A stretch of DNA of 64,000 nucleotides. Origin: a virus. The stretch's first letter is position 1. Each line of letters opens with the position of its first letter. The stretch is taken from the IMG/VR virus record IMGVR_UViG_3300005253_000262, positions 1 to 64,000 of that record. The stretch is one strand, 5' to 3'. A program made the position numbers and the translations under genes. This document shows positions 26,538 to 34,644 of the stretch, piece after piece. The notes under the pieces are model-generated. The model had not been told where the DNA came from, made no database searches, and saw only the letters and a list, made by a program, of their open reading frames with translations.

Positions 26538-27572
26538 AGCGTTCTCCTGGATAGTGCTATCGGCTTCGTTGTCGGTGATTACCTCAACCGGTACGAATTT
26601 TGTTACGGGCCTCACTCTTACTGCGTCAGCCCCGATCGTAATGTTTCCGTCGTTTATTGCAAATGTGCGTTCGAAAAGTGCCTCGCCGAAGCCCACTTCG
26701 TATACGAAGCTGCCAGAATCGTCCGAACCTCCGAACACCCCAATGATGAAGGTGAACCTATCTTCCACTGCATCCAATGCATTGTTTAGCGCAGCACGTG
26801 TATCACTATCGCTAAGGTTCTCTGAGCTGTCGCGGAAGCTAAACCAGGCAGCGCCTTTCTCCATAAGTGTCTGGAATATGCTCTTCTGGCCATCCTCATC
26901 GGTGTCGCTGTTAATAATGACCGTCTGGCTTTCGCAATTGGCATTGAGCTGGCATGCACGCATTACTGGGTGCATCTTGTTCGTTCGCGGCGCGCCACAA
27001 CCATCTTCGATACTGCATGCTCCTGGTACACCTTCGGGAAGTACTGCGAGGTGATCTGGTACGATGTTGCGCCAGATCGCTTCGAAGTGCTCACCGTCGA
27101 AGTCGCCATCCACTATCTCGTTCATCGTGAACATGCCTGTCGAGACTTCGATAACCTCGTCACCGGACTTCAGCTTCTCAACAGTTTTCTGTGCTTCCTC
27201 GCTGAGGTTGGTCACAAGGGCATTGTCGATCCAAATCTCGGTCTTGAGCTTGATGCCATCGAGCTTGGTGTTGAACAGCTGTCCGAAGGAGTTACCCTCC
27301 AGAACATCAGGGGAGCTAGCAGATACGGGTACGCCGTCAATCTTTGGGTGACCGAATACAACCGGACGACCATTCCATCCTTGAGGAAAGCGCCCAAATT
27401 CTTCGGCGAGTGCAAGTTCTGGTGCTGCAGCATTAGCTGGCCATAGTACACCCTCCACGAGTGCGACACAAGGAATCACAGTATGTTCAGCACCACGAAA
27501 TTCCGCTGTGCGAATGCCTGCCACGTCCGGAGTAGCCTGGACGGATAACATCACGCGTTTTGCCTGCGGCAT
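26004..27572 (-). CDS. Prohead protease / scaffold fusion (DUF2213-like)
   Basis: Start chosen at 27572: GAGGTCAG precedes it and the -10 box at 27598-27603 lies inside the longer frame from 27626. 522 residues. The N-terminal part (FPQGWNGRPVVFGHPKI, STGMFTMNEI, IVPDHLAVLPEGVPGACSIEDG) resembles DUF2213 head-maturation proteases, with conserved His and Asp in GHP and PDHLAVL. A CQLNANCES-containing insert and an extra domain (about 225-340) follow. The last 177 residues are Ala/Glu rich and scaffold-like. First gene behind its own promoter. Confidence 0.8.
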   Translation of the reverse strand: MPQAKRVMLSVQATPDVAGIRTAEFRGAEHTVIPCVALVEGVLWPANAAAPELALAEEFGRFPQGWNGRPVVFGHPKIDGVPVSASSPDVLEGNSFGQLFNTKLDGIKLKTEIWIDNALVTNLSEEAQKTVEKLKSGDEVIEVSTGMFTMNEIVDGDFDGEHFEAIWRNIVPDHLAVLPEGVPGACSIEDGCGAPRTNKMHPVMRACQLNANCESQTVIINSDTDEDGQKSIFQTLMEKGAAWFSFRDSSENLSDSDTRAALNNALDAVEDRFTFIIGVFGGSDDSGSFVYEVGFGEALFERTFAINDGNITIGADAVRVRPVTKFVPVEVITDNEADSTIQENAMNKEEFVNGLIANEATQYTDDDKEWLNGLDEEQLKKMSPVVNADAEAEAEATRVAEEAETARLAAIEAGDTPPVTTEAYIAEAPAEVQEVLNSGVQMHKQRKDALVTAIRANARNTFTEAQLEAKPLGELESIAALSTDISFEGGGANISTLRVNDDEIPPAPKLFDLNPTQEADAA

Positions 27573-27597
27573 AATACTGACCTCTGCTAGTATCTTT

Positions 27598-27626
27598 ATT
27601 ATAACTGTTCGTCGAGTAAAAATCAA
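27598..27626 (-). promoter_or_regulatory. Late promoter for head morphogenesis operon
   Basis: On the minus strand TTGATT (27621-27626) and TATAAT (27598-27603) with a 17-base spacer. The sequence closely matches the promoter at 35,457-35,485, including the AGTTGATTTT start. The expected start point leaves a leader of about 19 bases before the protease gene. Confidence 0.8.
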
Positions 27627-27648
27627 CTGGTCTTAAGAGTACCTCGGT

Positions 27649-27879
27649 CTAAGCAAGCTTTGCTTCGATCTGAGTGACATGTTTGCTGATGCCATCAACC
27701 TTGTCACTCAGCTTAGTATGGCTTTTCTCTATTCGGGTTGTGTTGCCGTCTACGTGTTTCACAGCCATTTCACACTTGGCTACGGCAACCTTAAGCTTCA
27801 CGAACGCTGCAACTCCTGCGCCTAGGAGTACAATTGATTGGCCAAGAAAGAACAGTCCAACTTCCATTAATGGAGTCAC
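27649..27879 (-). CDS. Small membrane protein with coiled coil, lysis cassette
   Basis: 76 residues from GTG 27879 (GTGA overlap with the lipoprotein stop; ATG five codons later is an alternative). One transmembrane helix at about 7-28, then a polar helix with heptads (VDGNTTRIEKSHTKLSDKVDGISKHVTQIEAK). Resembles hemolysin XhlA-like or holin-accessory proteins. It could be a second holin, an antiholin or a spanin-associated protein. Confidence 0.65.
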   Translation of the reverse strand: MTPLMEVGLFFLGQSIVLLGAGVAAFVKLKVAVAKCEMAVKHVDGNTTRIEKSHTKLSDKVDGISKHVTQIEAKLA

Positions 27880-28286
27880 AATACAGCTCCTAGTAGTAGG
27901 CCAACACCGATAACAACCTTATGCATCACGTTGTCCCAGAAGTGATCCTTACGTTCCTCGTCGAGCTGGTCGCGGTACAACTCGCTAACCTGCTGTTGTA
28001 TCTCGCCCCCTGAGATCGCCGCGTTGTAGGCGTCCTCCATCTTGTTCAGTGCACTGGCATTGAGGTTCGCTTTGTCATAGTTGGCTTCGGAGACTTCCTC
28101 GTACTGCTCGATAGCAGCCCAGCATTCTCCAGTGGCCCAAGGAAGTTCGCACAGGAGTGGAAGCTCCTTGGCGTATACGGGTGCGCTAAAGTCCTGACGC
28201 GCCTCAGCCCAGTTGGGGAGGGGTTCGCGACTACTTGCGCACGCGCTTAGAGTTAAACCTATTAGCAATATCGTCAATAGTTTCAC
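27876..28286 (-). CDS. Outer-membrane spanin-like lipoprotein
   Basis: 136 residues from GTG 28286. MKLLTILLIGLTLSAC gives a clear lipobox (LSAC, Cys 16), so the mature N terminus should be a lipid-anchored outer membrane end. The middle is helical and charged, and the C terminus (HKVVIGVGLLLGAVL) is hydrophobic enough to enter the inner membrane, which is the plan of a one-protein u-spanin. Its 5' end overlaps the i-spanin-like gene by 56 bases, which is the plan of a two-component Rz/Rz1 pair. Which plan applies is open. Confidence 0.7.
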   Translation of the reverse strand: MKLLTILLIGLTLSACASSREPLPNWAEARQDFSAPVYAKELPLLCELPWATGECWAAIEQYEEVSEANYDKANLNASALNKMEDAYNAAISGGEIQQQVSELYRDQLDEERKDHFWDNVMHKVVIGVGLLLGAVL

Positions 28287-28557
28287 TGTTCTTTCCCATC
28301 AATGCCAGATTGGCTTCCATCCGCTCATGTACTTTGACGGCCTCGTCCTTGTCAAGTTGGGCAGACTCAGCAAGTTTCTTACCCTTATGGATATAGGTAC
28401 TGACTTCGGTATTCTTTAGGCTAACAGCGTGTTTGTCCTTCTTCTTAGCCCGCTTCTGCAAACGGATGACCTTACCACTCTGTAGTGCTAGCACGATAGC
28501 GACAGCCACCATTCCAGCTGTCGCTATCCAAGGGAGTGCTTTGAACTTAGACCACAT
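28231..28557 (-). CDS. Inner-membrane spanin (Rz-like)
   Basis: 108 residues: an N-terminal transmembrane helix (about 8-26, WIATAGMVAVAIVLAL) and then a long charged helix with Lys/Glu heptads, the form of an i-spanin. It overlaps the lipoprotein gene, as spanin pairs do, and follows the holin-like gene. It would link inner membrane to outer membrane partner and disrupt the outer membrane at lysis. Confidence 0.7.
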   Translation of the reverse strand: MWSKFKALPWIATAGMVAVAIVLALQSGKVIRLQKRAKKKDKHAVSLKNTEVSTYIHKGKKLAESAQLDKDEAVKVHERMEANLALMGKNSETIDDIANRFNSKRVRK

Positions 28558-28735
28558 TCAGCACGTTCTCTTTCTTGAGATATCCCATTACAGCTGACAC
28601 GAGCGCTACGGAGCCCGCGATCAGCGCAGGACGTACTGGCCCTATGAGATTAAACTGCATTACGAGCTCCCACAACACGGTCATACCCATGCCGTAGAGT
28701 GCTGCAGCTGTGATCGTACTCGATGGTTGTTTCAT
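28547..28735 (-). CDS. Holin-like protein
   Basis: 62 residues with two hydrophobic helices (about 8-28 and 36-52) and a basic C-terminal end, the layout of a class II holin. A strong AGGAGA site is five bases before ATG. It lies between the structured leader and the spanin genes, downstream of the endolysin gene. No motif proves the function; context and topology support it. Confidence 0.7.
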   Translation of the reverse strand: MKQPSSTITAAALYGMGMTVLWELVMQFNLIGPVRPALIAGSVALVSAVMGYLKKENVLNVV

Positions 28736-28753
28736 GTCGTTCTCCTGTTAAAA

Positions 28754-28849
28754 CTATCTGCCGAGGGCTATAGGTCGCGCATAGCCCTGAGAGCGCCCTT
28801 TACTGGTACACTTACGGTGCGCATGCCACCATACCTTCTCGGCAGATAG
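28754..28849 (-). ncRNA. Structured leader RNA upstream of the holin gene
   Basis: The 153-base gap before the holin gene contains a 12-base inverted repeat (CTATCTGCCGAG at 28754-28765 and CTCGGCAGATAG at 28838-28849) that encloses two further hairpins: AGGGCTAT/ATAGCCCT (28764-28788) and GGTA/TACC with inner GGTG/CACC (28805-28835). On the minus strand this makes a closed three-way junction, followed by TTTT and the holin ribosome site. It could control translation or termination ahead of lysis genes. It does not fit a tRNA. Class unknown. Confidence 0.55.
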
Positions 28850-28888
28850 GCTACCTTGTGCACCCTGATCCTCGTCGCCCTGGTGGAT

Positions 28889-29287
28889 CTATTGGAGGGT
28901 CAGGTCGGTCGGGGGCCTTGGGACAAATCCCAGATCGACCGGGAGGACAGAAAAATTTACTTCGTTCGAGAACCCACTCGTCGAAATATACTGTAGAGAG
29001 TCAACCGTGGACACGCAATAGTAAGTACCAGGGGTTCCTTGAACGACAAAGTCCATATCGTCAATAGAAGGGGGACTCTGAGCCGAAAATGCCTTTGCCT
29101 CTGGATACGGGCCACCTACCGCTGTACCGCAGTGCAATTCGTAGTTTGCGAGATCGCCAGCGGGGATCGCTTCGCCATTCTCGTACAGGGCCGGTTCAGC
29201 CCAACTCCACGTTTTTTCTGGCGCTGCTTGAATAGTCAGTGTCCCCAGCAGGAATACCGCTATTAATAGTTGGAATAGTCTTTTCAT
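28889..29287 (-). CDS. Secreted beta-domain protein
   Basis: 132 residues with a signal peptide (KRLFQLLIAVFLLGTLTIQA, cut probably after QA). The rest is one Ig/fibronectin-like domain: WSWAEPALYENGE, two cysteines (LHCGTA, YYCVST) in strands that may form a disulfide, and GFSNEVNFSV near the end. Located between endolysin and holin. Periplasmic or surface role inferred; it may act in lysis or alter the host surface. Confidence 0.7.
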   Translation of the reverse strand: MKRLFQLLIAVFLLGTLTIQAAPEKTWSWAEPALYENGEAIPAGDLANYELHCGTAVGGPYPEAKAFSAQSPPSIDDMDFVVQGTPGTYYCVSTVDSLQYISTSGFSNEVNFSVLPVDLGFVPRPPTDLTLQ

Positions 29288-29296
29288 GCTTGTCTC

Positions 29297-29740
29297 CTAT
29301 GTCATTCTTTCGAAGTGACCCCAGTCCATAAGCGTCTGGTCTGTAGTTAGCCCGTCCATGTCCCAATCACCACCGTACGTGGCTTCGTGCCCTAGCTGCA
29401 TCGATGCGGCGAGCAAGATGCCACCGATGACAGCGAATGCATGTGTATCGTCCCAGGGAATCCCCATCTTACCTAACTTAGGTACGTAGCACCATGGGCC
29501 ATAATCAACGGCGTCACTTAGGGGCTTACCATCGGGGCCAAGGATGTTGTGTTTGGAGTCAGGCCACTCCTTTGTGGAGTTCCCGTCGAGAAAGGCCTGG
29601 TTCTGAATCTCTTCCCCGCGCCATCCATAGATAATGACAATATCATAGATCTGCCAGCTCAAGGCAAGTTCGAATGTCTCCTGTAGCTCATGATGAGCCG
29701 TTAGAAGCTTGGCCGAACTCGATGTACCATACGCGTACAT
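29297..29740 (-). CDS. Endolysin, M15-family L-Ala-D-Glu peptidase
   Basis: 147 residues. GWRGEEIQNQAFLDGNS, then PDSKHN (H64), SDAVDYGPW (D79) and a C-terminal DWGHFE (H142, E144) form the zinc-binding and catalytic set of the VanY/M15C peptidases, as in T5 endolysin. It cuts peptide cross-links in peptidoglycan. No signal peptide or SAR helix is seen, so it needs the holin for release. Its promoter is immediately upstream, with almost no leader. Confidence 0.9.
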   Translation of the reverse strand: MYAYGTSSSAKLLTAHHELQETFELALSWQIYDIVIIYGWRGEEIQNQAFLDGNSTKEWPDSKHNILGPDGKPLSDAVDYGPWCYVPKLGKMGIPWDDTHAFAVIGGILLAASMQLGHEATYGGDWDMDGLTTDQTLMDWGHFERMT

Positions 29741-29750
29741 GATACTCTAT

Positions 29751-29779
29751 ATTATCACTCACTTATAGAGGACTTTCAA
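29751..29779 (-). promoter_or_regulatory. Promoter for endolysin and lysis cassette
   Basis: Minus strand TTGAAA (29774-29779) and GATAAT (29751-29756) with a 17-base spacer, directly before the endolysin. The -10 box ends 10 bases before the ATG, so the leader would be only a few bases. Confidence 0.7.
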
Positions 29780-29781
29780 GT

Positions 29782-30111
29782 CTAAGGACCTGTAGGTCCA
29801 GAGAGGTTCAGTACGTCGTATGCGAATTCCGTATGAGCTTCTCCTGCTAGACCCTCGTCTACGCGTACACCGAAGATTTGTAGCTCCTTCACGTTCGCGT
29901 CGTCCTCAATGGTGTTATTGTCCCCTGGAATTACGACGACCATAGTAGCTGCGGGGCTTGGGAGAACGGTCCAACCCACAACCTCGGCATCATTTGTCTT
30001 GTCATCGAGGCGCCATTCGACCGTAGTCGGGATTAATGGATCCCCGTCGAAGTCGGTGAACACCATCGTCATACGTAGTGGGCTTTTTTCATTTACTATT
30101 AACATTGCCAT
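29782..30111 (-). CDS. Hypothetical virion-type protein
   Basis: 109 residues, beginning MAMLIVNEKSPLRMTMVFTDFDG, beta rich; the pattern (KT..VGWT.., ..V.I....N.I..) resembles small immunoglobulin-like or fibre-adaptor proteins found next to tail fibre genes. It follows the repeat-rich fibre gene by 12 bases. Function unknown. Confidence 0.65.
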   Translation of the reverse strand: MAMLIVNEKSPLRMTMVFTDFDGDPLIPTTVEWRLDDKTNDAEVVGWTVLPSPAATMVVVIPGDNNTIEDDANVKELQIFGVRVDEGLAGEAHTEFAYDVLNLSGPTGP

Positions 30112-30123
30112 GTGTTTAGTCCT

Positions 30124-33100
30124 TTAGTTTATTCGTCCAGCTTTGCCTGTGAATGCTGCCATGATTTTATCGGCTGCAATAGCTATGCCTGCAGCATCGG
30201 CTGTAATATCAATTCCTGGGGCTGCCGCTGTAATATCAATCCCCAAAGTGTCACCTGTGATAGCAATTTGTGCAATTGCGGCTGTGATCGCGATCTCAAT
30301 GTGCTCTTCTTGTGTGGCATTGATCAAGTCCGCTATCTGGGTGAAGATTAATAATGCTGTTGCATCGAGTTTACCGTCACCCCTGAGGTCTGCTGTGGCC
30401 GAGAAAGTTAGTGGTGCTATTGCACTCATTGCCGCAACAGGTTGGAGATCTGCTGTGCCCCCAAATATCATTGCGGGACTGGCTGAGAGTGCCCCAGCAC
30501 CCTCAAGATTCGCCGCGCCAGCAAAGGCCAGTGCGGGGGAAGCAGATATCTGATTTATGCTAGTGAGATCTGCTGCAGCGCCAGATATTAGTGCGGAGGT
30601 AGCGTCAAGCTTGCCATTAGCCTTTAAGTCCGCAGCAGTACTAAATACTAAGGTGGGTCCAGCGTCGAGTCTTCCCACCCCTTCAAGATCGGCTGTGGCA
30701 CTAAATACCATAGCGGCTGTGGCATCTAACTTTCCTCGGCCCCTGAGACCTGCGGCCTGAGTAAAGGTTAAGGCTGCAGCAGCATCTAGCTTACCTATAG
30801 CATCGAGGGCTGCTGCGCCACCGAATACCATGGCCGGTGTTGCTGATATAGCGCCTCCAGTGACATCCCGAAGATCGGCAGCGGCGCTGAATACTAGAGC
30901 AGCTGTAGCATCTAACTTACCTATAGCATCGAGATCCGCAGTGGTTGAGAAGGTCAACGCGGCTGTAGCATCTAGCTCACCCTGAGCATCTAAGTTAGCT
31001 GCAGCTGTGAAGGCTAGTAATGGACTAGCGTCGAGTTTACCCCCAGCTTCCAGATTGGCTGTAGCACTAAATATCAATGCACTAGTAGCGTCTAACTTGC
31101 CCTGTGCATCTAAATTGGCCGTTGCTGTGAATGCTAATATGGATGTAGCATCCAACTTACCTGTTGACGTTAAATCGGCCGCAGCATCGAAGACTAGTAC
31201 GGCAGTCGCAGATATTGGACCTGATCCGTCTTGAAGATCAGCTGCTCCACCAAAGACTAGAGCACTAGTAGCGTCAAGTTTGCCAGCGGCTTCGAGATCC
31301 GCAGCCGCGGAGAAGACTAAGGCTGAGCTAGCAGATATTGGACCTGCCGCGTTCTGGAGATCAGAAGTACCACTAAAGACAAGAGCAGCTGTGGCATCTA
31401 ATTTCCCAGCAGCGTCGAGATTAGCTACACCCGAGAAGACAAGAGTAGCTGTAGCGTCAAGCTTCCCGAGAGCATCAAGGTTCGCAGTGCCCCCAAATAC
31501 CATGGATGCTGTGGCATCTAATTTACCAAGAGCATCAAGGTCCGCCGCGGTAGAGAAGACTAGCGCGGGGGATGCATCTAGTTTACCAGTACCTGTGAGG
31601 TCCGCTGCCGCAGAGAATACTAGGGCAGCAGTAGCATCAATTGCGCCAACTAGTGATCCGTCCTTGAGGTCTGCAGCGGCACTGAAGACCAGAACAGATG
31701 TGGCATCTAGCTTCCCAATGTTTATAAGGTCTGCAGTAGTACTAAAGACTAAGGCGGGTGATGCATCCAGTTTGCCTCGGGATTTGAGGTCTGCAGCAGC
31801 ACTGAATACTAAGGCTGCTGTGGCATCTAACTTACCATCTGCCTTGAGAGCTGCGGTGGCACTAATTACTAGAGCAGGTGTAGCAGTTATTTGTGATGGT
31901 GCTAGAGTGAGATCAGCTGCAGCCGAAAATGCCAGTGCAGCTGTAGCCCCCAGGAGCCCAGTAGCCTTCAGCGCCGCGGTAGCAGCAGAGAAGATTAGGG
32001 ATGCTGCAGCATCTAACTTACCTACGGCTTTGAGATCGGCGGCCCCACCAAATAGTAACGCTGGTGATGCATCAAGTTTACCGGTGGCCTTGAGGTCGGC
32101 CGTCTGGCTGAACACTAGGGCCGCAGTAGCATCGAGCTTCCCCTGCCCAATAAGATCCACTGCGGCACTGAAGGCTAGTGCTGCAGTAGCATCTAACTTA
32201 CCTTGTCCTGTCAGATCTGCGGTGGCGGTAAATGCTAGTGCAGCTGTTGCTGTTATCGCACCAGTGTCCCCAGGGATGAGCACCTTTTCGTTGTACCTCT
32301 GCGTTCCGCCATCGTCATAGACGTAAGCCAGCACGGTATCAGCGCCACGCACGTAAATATTAGCAGATATGAAGTTGACGGTGATGGCATCTATTTCTTC
32401 TGCTGTCGTAGTCCAATTCTCACCATTATCAGTGCTTTTAATGTAATAAAGATCCTGATCCACACCAGAAGAGCCACCGCCGCCATATAGCAAATGAAGA
32501 TCGCCGCTAAGCGCTACAAAAGAGCCCACCCCAACGTTGCCATTAGCATCCACTGCTGCCGCCAAGGTTTCGTTAAAGGAAGTGGAGACTATAATCTCGT
32601 CATTTGCATCTTCTATACACGACACCGTGGACAAAGTAAGACCTGATCCACCCCCCATATAATTAACAGATATGCGTTGCGTGCCGCCATCATCGTAAGT
32701 CGCTAAATTGGGCAAGCAGAGCAAGGCGGAGCCGTTTTGTAAATCTGTATCAAGTGTGCTAAGGGTATTATCAGCGGGGTCCACAGACCGCATTCCCGTA
32801 TCGGTCCATGTTGTCGGGGGATCGGCAGTATTAGTTGTTGACAGCCAAACACAATGCACAAAATCATTCGTGCCTAAAATGCAATTCGGATTTCCGTAAT
32901 GAACATCCCCACCAGCATCTAATGCAACAGGGCCGCCCCAAGTACCGCCTGTTCTTATATTGACATCAACACGCTCTTTAGTGCTGCCCATGACGGTATC
33001 AGTATCACCAGCATAGACAACAACTACATCACCGTCTGAGCGTACTGCTATTGAGATCCAAGGGAAAGTAGGATTATTTCCAGGAACGTCTATTAATTCA

Positions 33101-33423
33101 TTAGCAACAGACCAAGTATCTGCTGACATACTAAATTCTTGATAGTGATAGCGAAGCGTACCAGCAACGCCCGGTTCCAGCGTGGCTATATAAAGAACAT
33201 CACCTTTCTTTGTAACAGATAACGCCTGATAATCACCGACGCTATTGGTTGGATTATTTGTTGCATCCTGTACCGTGAATGAACTTGTTGGATCAGTGGC
33301 CTTATAAACATCAATAGCCAAACCATCAGCAACAACAATATAGAAATTTCCACCACTTGACTTCCAAGATGGCGAATGGCCTTTGATGCCATTGTTACTA
33401 ACAATTGTAGTTGGCAGCGCCAT
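30124..33423 (-). CDS. Giant repeat-rich fibre-like / sialidase-like virion protein
   Basis: 1,099 residues. The N-terminal part (about 1-380) has propeller-like strands with Asp-box-like segments (IKSTDNGENWTTTAEE; SWKSSGGNFYIVV), as in BNR/sialidase-type domains. Residues 388-1040 are 32 tandem repeats of about 20 residues with consensus GKLDATAALVFSAAADL plus three variable residues. The last 59 residues are a short Ile/Ala/Asp repeat tail (IDITAAAPG). No signal peptide. The methyltransferase-like gene upstream overlaps its start. Likely a receptor-binding or glycan-binding fibre; the function is inferred. Confidence 0.75.
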   Translation of the reverse strand: MALPTTIVSNNGIKGHSPSWKSSGGNFYIVVADGLAIDVYKATDPTSSFTVQDATNNPTNSVGDYQALSVTKKGDVLYIATLEPGVAGTLRYHYQEFSMSADTWSVANELIDVPGNNPTFPWISIAVRSDGDVVVVYAGDTDTVMGSTKERVDVNIRTGGTWGGPVALDAGGDVHYGNPNCILGTNDFVHCVWLSTTNTADPPTTWTDTGMRSVDPADNTLSTLDTDLQNGSALLCLPNLATYDDGGTQRISVNYMGGGSGLTLSTVSCIEDANDEIIVSTSFNETLAAAVDANGNVGVGSFVALSGDLHLLYGGGGSSGVDQDLYYIKSTDNGENWTTTAEEIDAITVNFISANIYVRGADTVLAYVYDDGGTQRYNEKVLIPGDTGAITATAALAFTATADLTGQGKLDATAALAFSAAVDLIGQGKLDATAALVFSQTADLKATGKLDASPALLFGGAADLKAVGKLDAAASLIFSAATAALKATGLLGATAALAFSAAADLTLAPSQITATPALVISATAALKADGKLDATAALVFSAAADLKSRGKLDASPALVFSTTADLINIGKLDATSVLVFSAAADLKDGSLVGAIDATAALVFSAAADLTGTGKLDASPALVFSTAADLDALGKLDATASMVFGGTANLDALGKLDATATLVFSGVANLDAAGKLDATAALVFSGTSDLQNAAGPISASSALVFSAAADLEAAGKLDATSALVFGGAADLQDGSGPISATAVLVFDAAADLTSTGKLDATSILAFTATANLDAQGKLDATSALIFSATANLEAGGKLDASPLLAFTAAANLDAQGELDATAALTFSTTADLDAIGKLDATAALVFSAAADLRDVTGGAISATPAMVFGGAAALDAIGKLDAAAALTFTQAAGLRGRGKLDATAAMVFSATADLEGVGRLDAGPTLVFSTAADLKANGKLDATSALISGAAADLTSINQISASPALAFAGAANLEGAGALSASPAMIFGGTADLQPVAAMSAIAPLTFSATADLRGDGKLDATALLIFTQIADLINATQEEHIEIAITAAIAQIAITGDTLGIDITAAAPGIDITADAAGIAIAADKIMAAFTGKAGRIN
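30304..32262 (-). repeat. 32 tandem coding repeats of about 60 bp
   Basis: The DNA behind residues 388-1040 of the fibre-like protein. Most units are exactly 60 bp; units 5, 6, 7, 10, 15, 17, 23, 30, 31 and 32 differ by one to four codons. Codon choice varies between units, so the array is old or selected rather than freshly duplicated; the same array leaves long false frames open on the other strand. Confidence 0.9.
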
Positions 33424-34142
33424 TAGCTTAGATACACCAAGCCGTCTGTCGAGATTACTTCTTTCGTTCCCGGCAGAAGATCAAAAAGGTCTTGATGAGT
33501 GCGGGCGGCTGTGCCTTTGTAAACGAAAATCAATCTCTGCTGGCCGCCAAACCCGTTCATCGAGTTGCGCAGGTTTTCTATATCTGTGTCAGTCCAACTG
33601 TCGTCGATAATATTTTCTGAAATCACCACGCTCGGCCAATTACCACCAAGTGCCTGACGGATTGCCTGCCTCTGCGGTCCACTTGCCGCATCATTGTTTA
33701 AGACAATGACGTTCGATCTTGGTAAACCGTCAGAAGCAAAGGCTAAAATATCAGCACCACGACCAATATCAGGATCAAGGCCAACGGCAGATATTTCTGC
33801 ACGTATTTCCGCTTCCTCGGTATTGCCTTGTTCATCTGCGATATATTGAGAGATATCTATTCCGACTACATTGACGGCGCCAGTTTCAACAATGATTGCA
33901 TCTACGCCCCAACCAAACCCTGCGCCAACTACGCAAACCTCGTCGGTTGAACTGATATTAGGAGCTAGAATGGGGGCTAGAGTCGCCCACATCGATGCCA
34001 AGATAGGCTGCATGAGCAATTTGTGGTAACGAAGTCTTACAGGTGATCGACCCTCTGCGGGAGGCGGGCCACCACCGGGCATACGTCGCTCTACCTGGAA
34101 GCGATAGTTAGCATCATAATCTGCCTTTGTCCATCCAGCCAC
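33423..34142 (-). CDS. Class I SAM-methyltransferase-like protein
   Basis: 239 residues. STDEVCVVGAGFGWGVDAII followed by VNVVGIDISQY is a good motif I and post I of the SAM-binding Rossmann fold (GxGxG with an acidic residue at the end of strand 2). Later VIVLNN and RLIFVYKG could be strands 4 and 5. The N terminus (NYRFQVERRMPGGGPPP) is unlike DNA methyltransferases, and no NPPY/DPPY motif is seen, so the substrate is probably not a DNA amine. Sits in the virion module, overlapping the fibre gene by one base. Role unknown. Confidence 0.65.
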   Translation of the reverse strand: MAGWTKADYDANYRFQVERRMPGGGPPPAEGRSPVRLRYHKLLMQPILASMWATLAPILAPNISSTDEVCVVGAGFGWGVDAIIVETGAVNVVGIDISQYIADEQGNTEEAEIRAEISAVGLDPDIGRGADILAFASDGLPRSNVIVLNNDAASGPQRQAIRQALGGNWPSVVISENIIDDSWTDTDIENLRNSMNGFGGQQRLIFVYKGTAARTHQDLFDLLPGTKEVISTDGLVYLS

Positions 34143-34161
34143 AGCACGCTCCTATCCATCA

Positions 34162-34641
34162 TTACACGTACAGGACTTTATCGTCTGCCTCGGCATCGGT
34201 AAGTCTGGCAAACGTGCTAAACATTCTGCCACGATCGCCAGCCCACCGTTTTGCTTCCTTGGCTGCCTTCCTTAGCCATGCATATAGCAAGATGCCATCA
34301 GAGTAGTGCATCATGTAGTACGCGTCGTTGAAGGTGAGCTTAACGAGGGATCCCTCGAATCCAACATCCCACTTGTCGACATTGGTCATAAGCCCTGATC
34401 GACGGTACTCATGATGGATAGGATTCGTAAAGTTGGTGCGGTCATACGTGTTGAGTTGTTCAAAGAGTCCCGGACGCACACCTTCGTTACGCATGGCAAA
34501 CTTGATCGAGCCCATGAGTCCGACGCAGATCTTGAACGTGGTCTGATAGTACAGCCGAATTCGGTCCGATTCAAACCGCACCTGTACCAAATCCATTCCT
34601 TGCTGCACATTCATCTGCGCCGGCTTGAGGATGACCGTCAT
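34162..34641 (-). CDS. Hypothetical protein in virion module
   Basis: 159 residues starting MTVILKPAQMNVQQGMDLVQVRFESDRI. Alpha/beta, with a long Arg/Lys-containing C-terminal helix (LRKAAKEAKRWAGDRGRM). No family recognised. Three bases separate it from the next upstream gene, so it belongs to the portal-proximal late operon. Confidence 0.65.
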   Translation of the reverse strand: MTVILKPAQMNVQQGMDLVQVRFESDRIRLYYQTTFKICVGLMGSIKFAMRNEGVRPGLFEQLNTYDRTNFTNPIHHEYRRSGLMTNVDKWDVGFEGSLVKLTFNDAYYMMHYSDGILLYAWLRKAAKEAKRWAGDRGRMFSTFARLTDAEADDKVLYV

Positions 34642-34644
34642 GGC

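Noticed and set aside
27573-27626. Longer start of the prohead protease
   Set aside because: The -10 and -35 boxes of the late promoter lie within this stretch.
28754-28849. tRNA gene in the structured gap
   Set aside because: Closing stem of 12 bp and arms do not fit a cloverleaf; no T or anticodon arm consensus.
30304-32262. CRISPR-like repeat array
   Set aside because: Period of 60 bp is protein coding, units are imperfect and no spacers or leader are seen.
31280-32320. Plus-strand frame of 346 residues opposite the repeat array
   Set aside because: It exists only because the 60-bp repeat keeps the opposite strand free of stops; the product is a repetitive basic chain.
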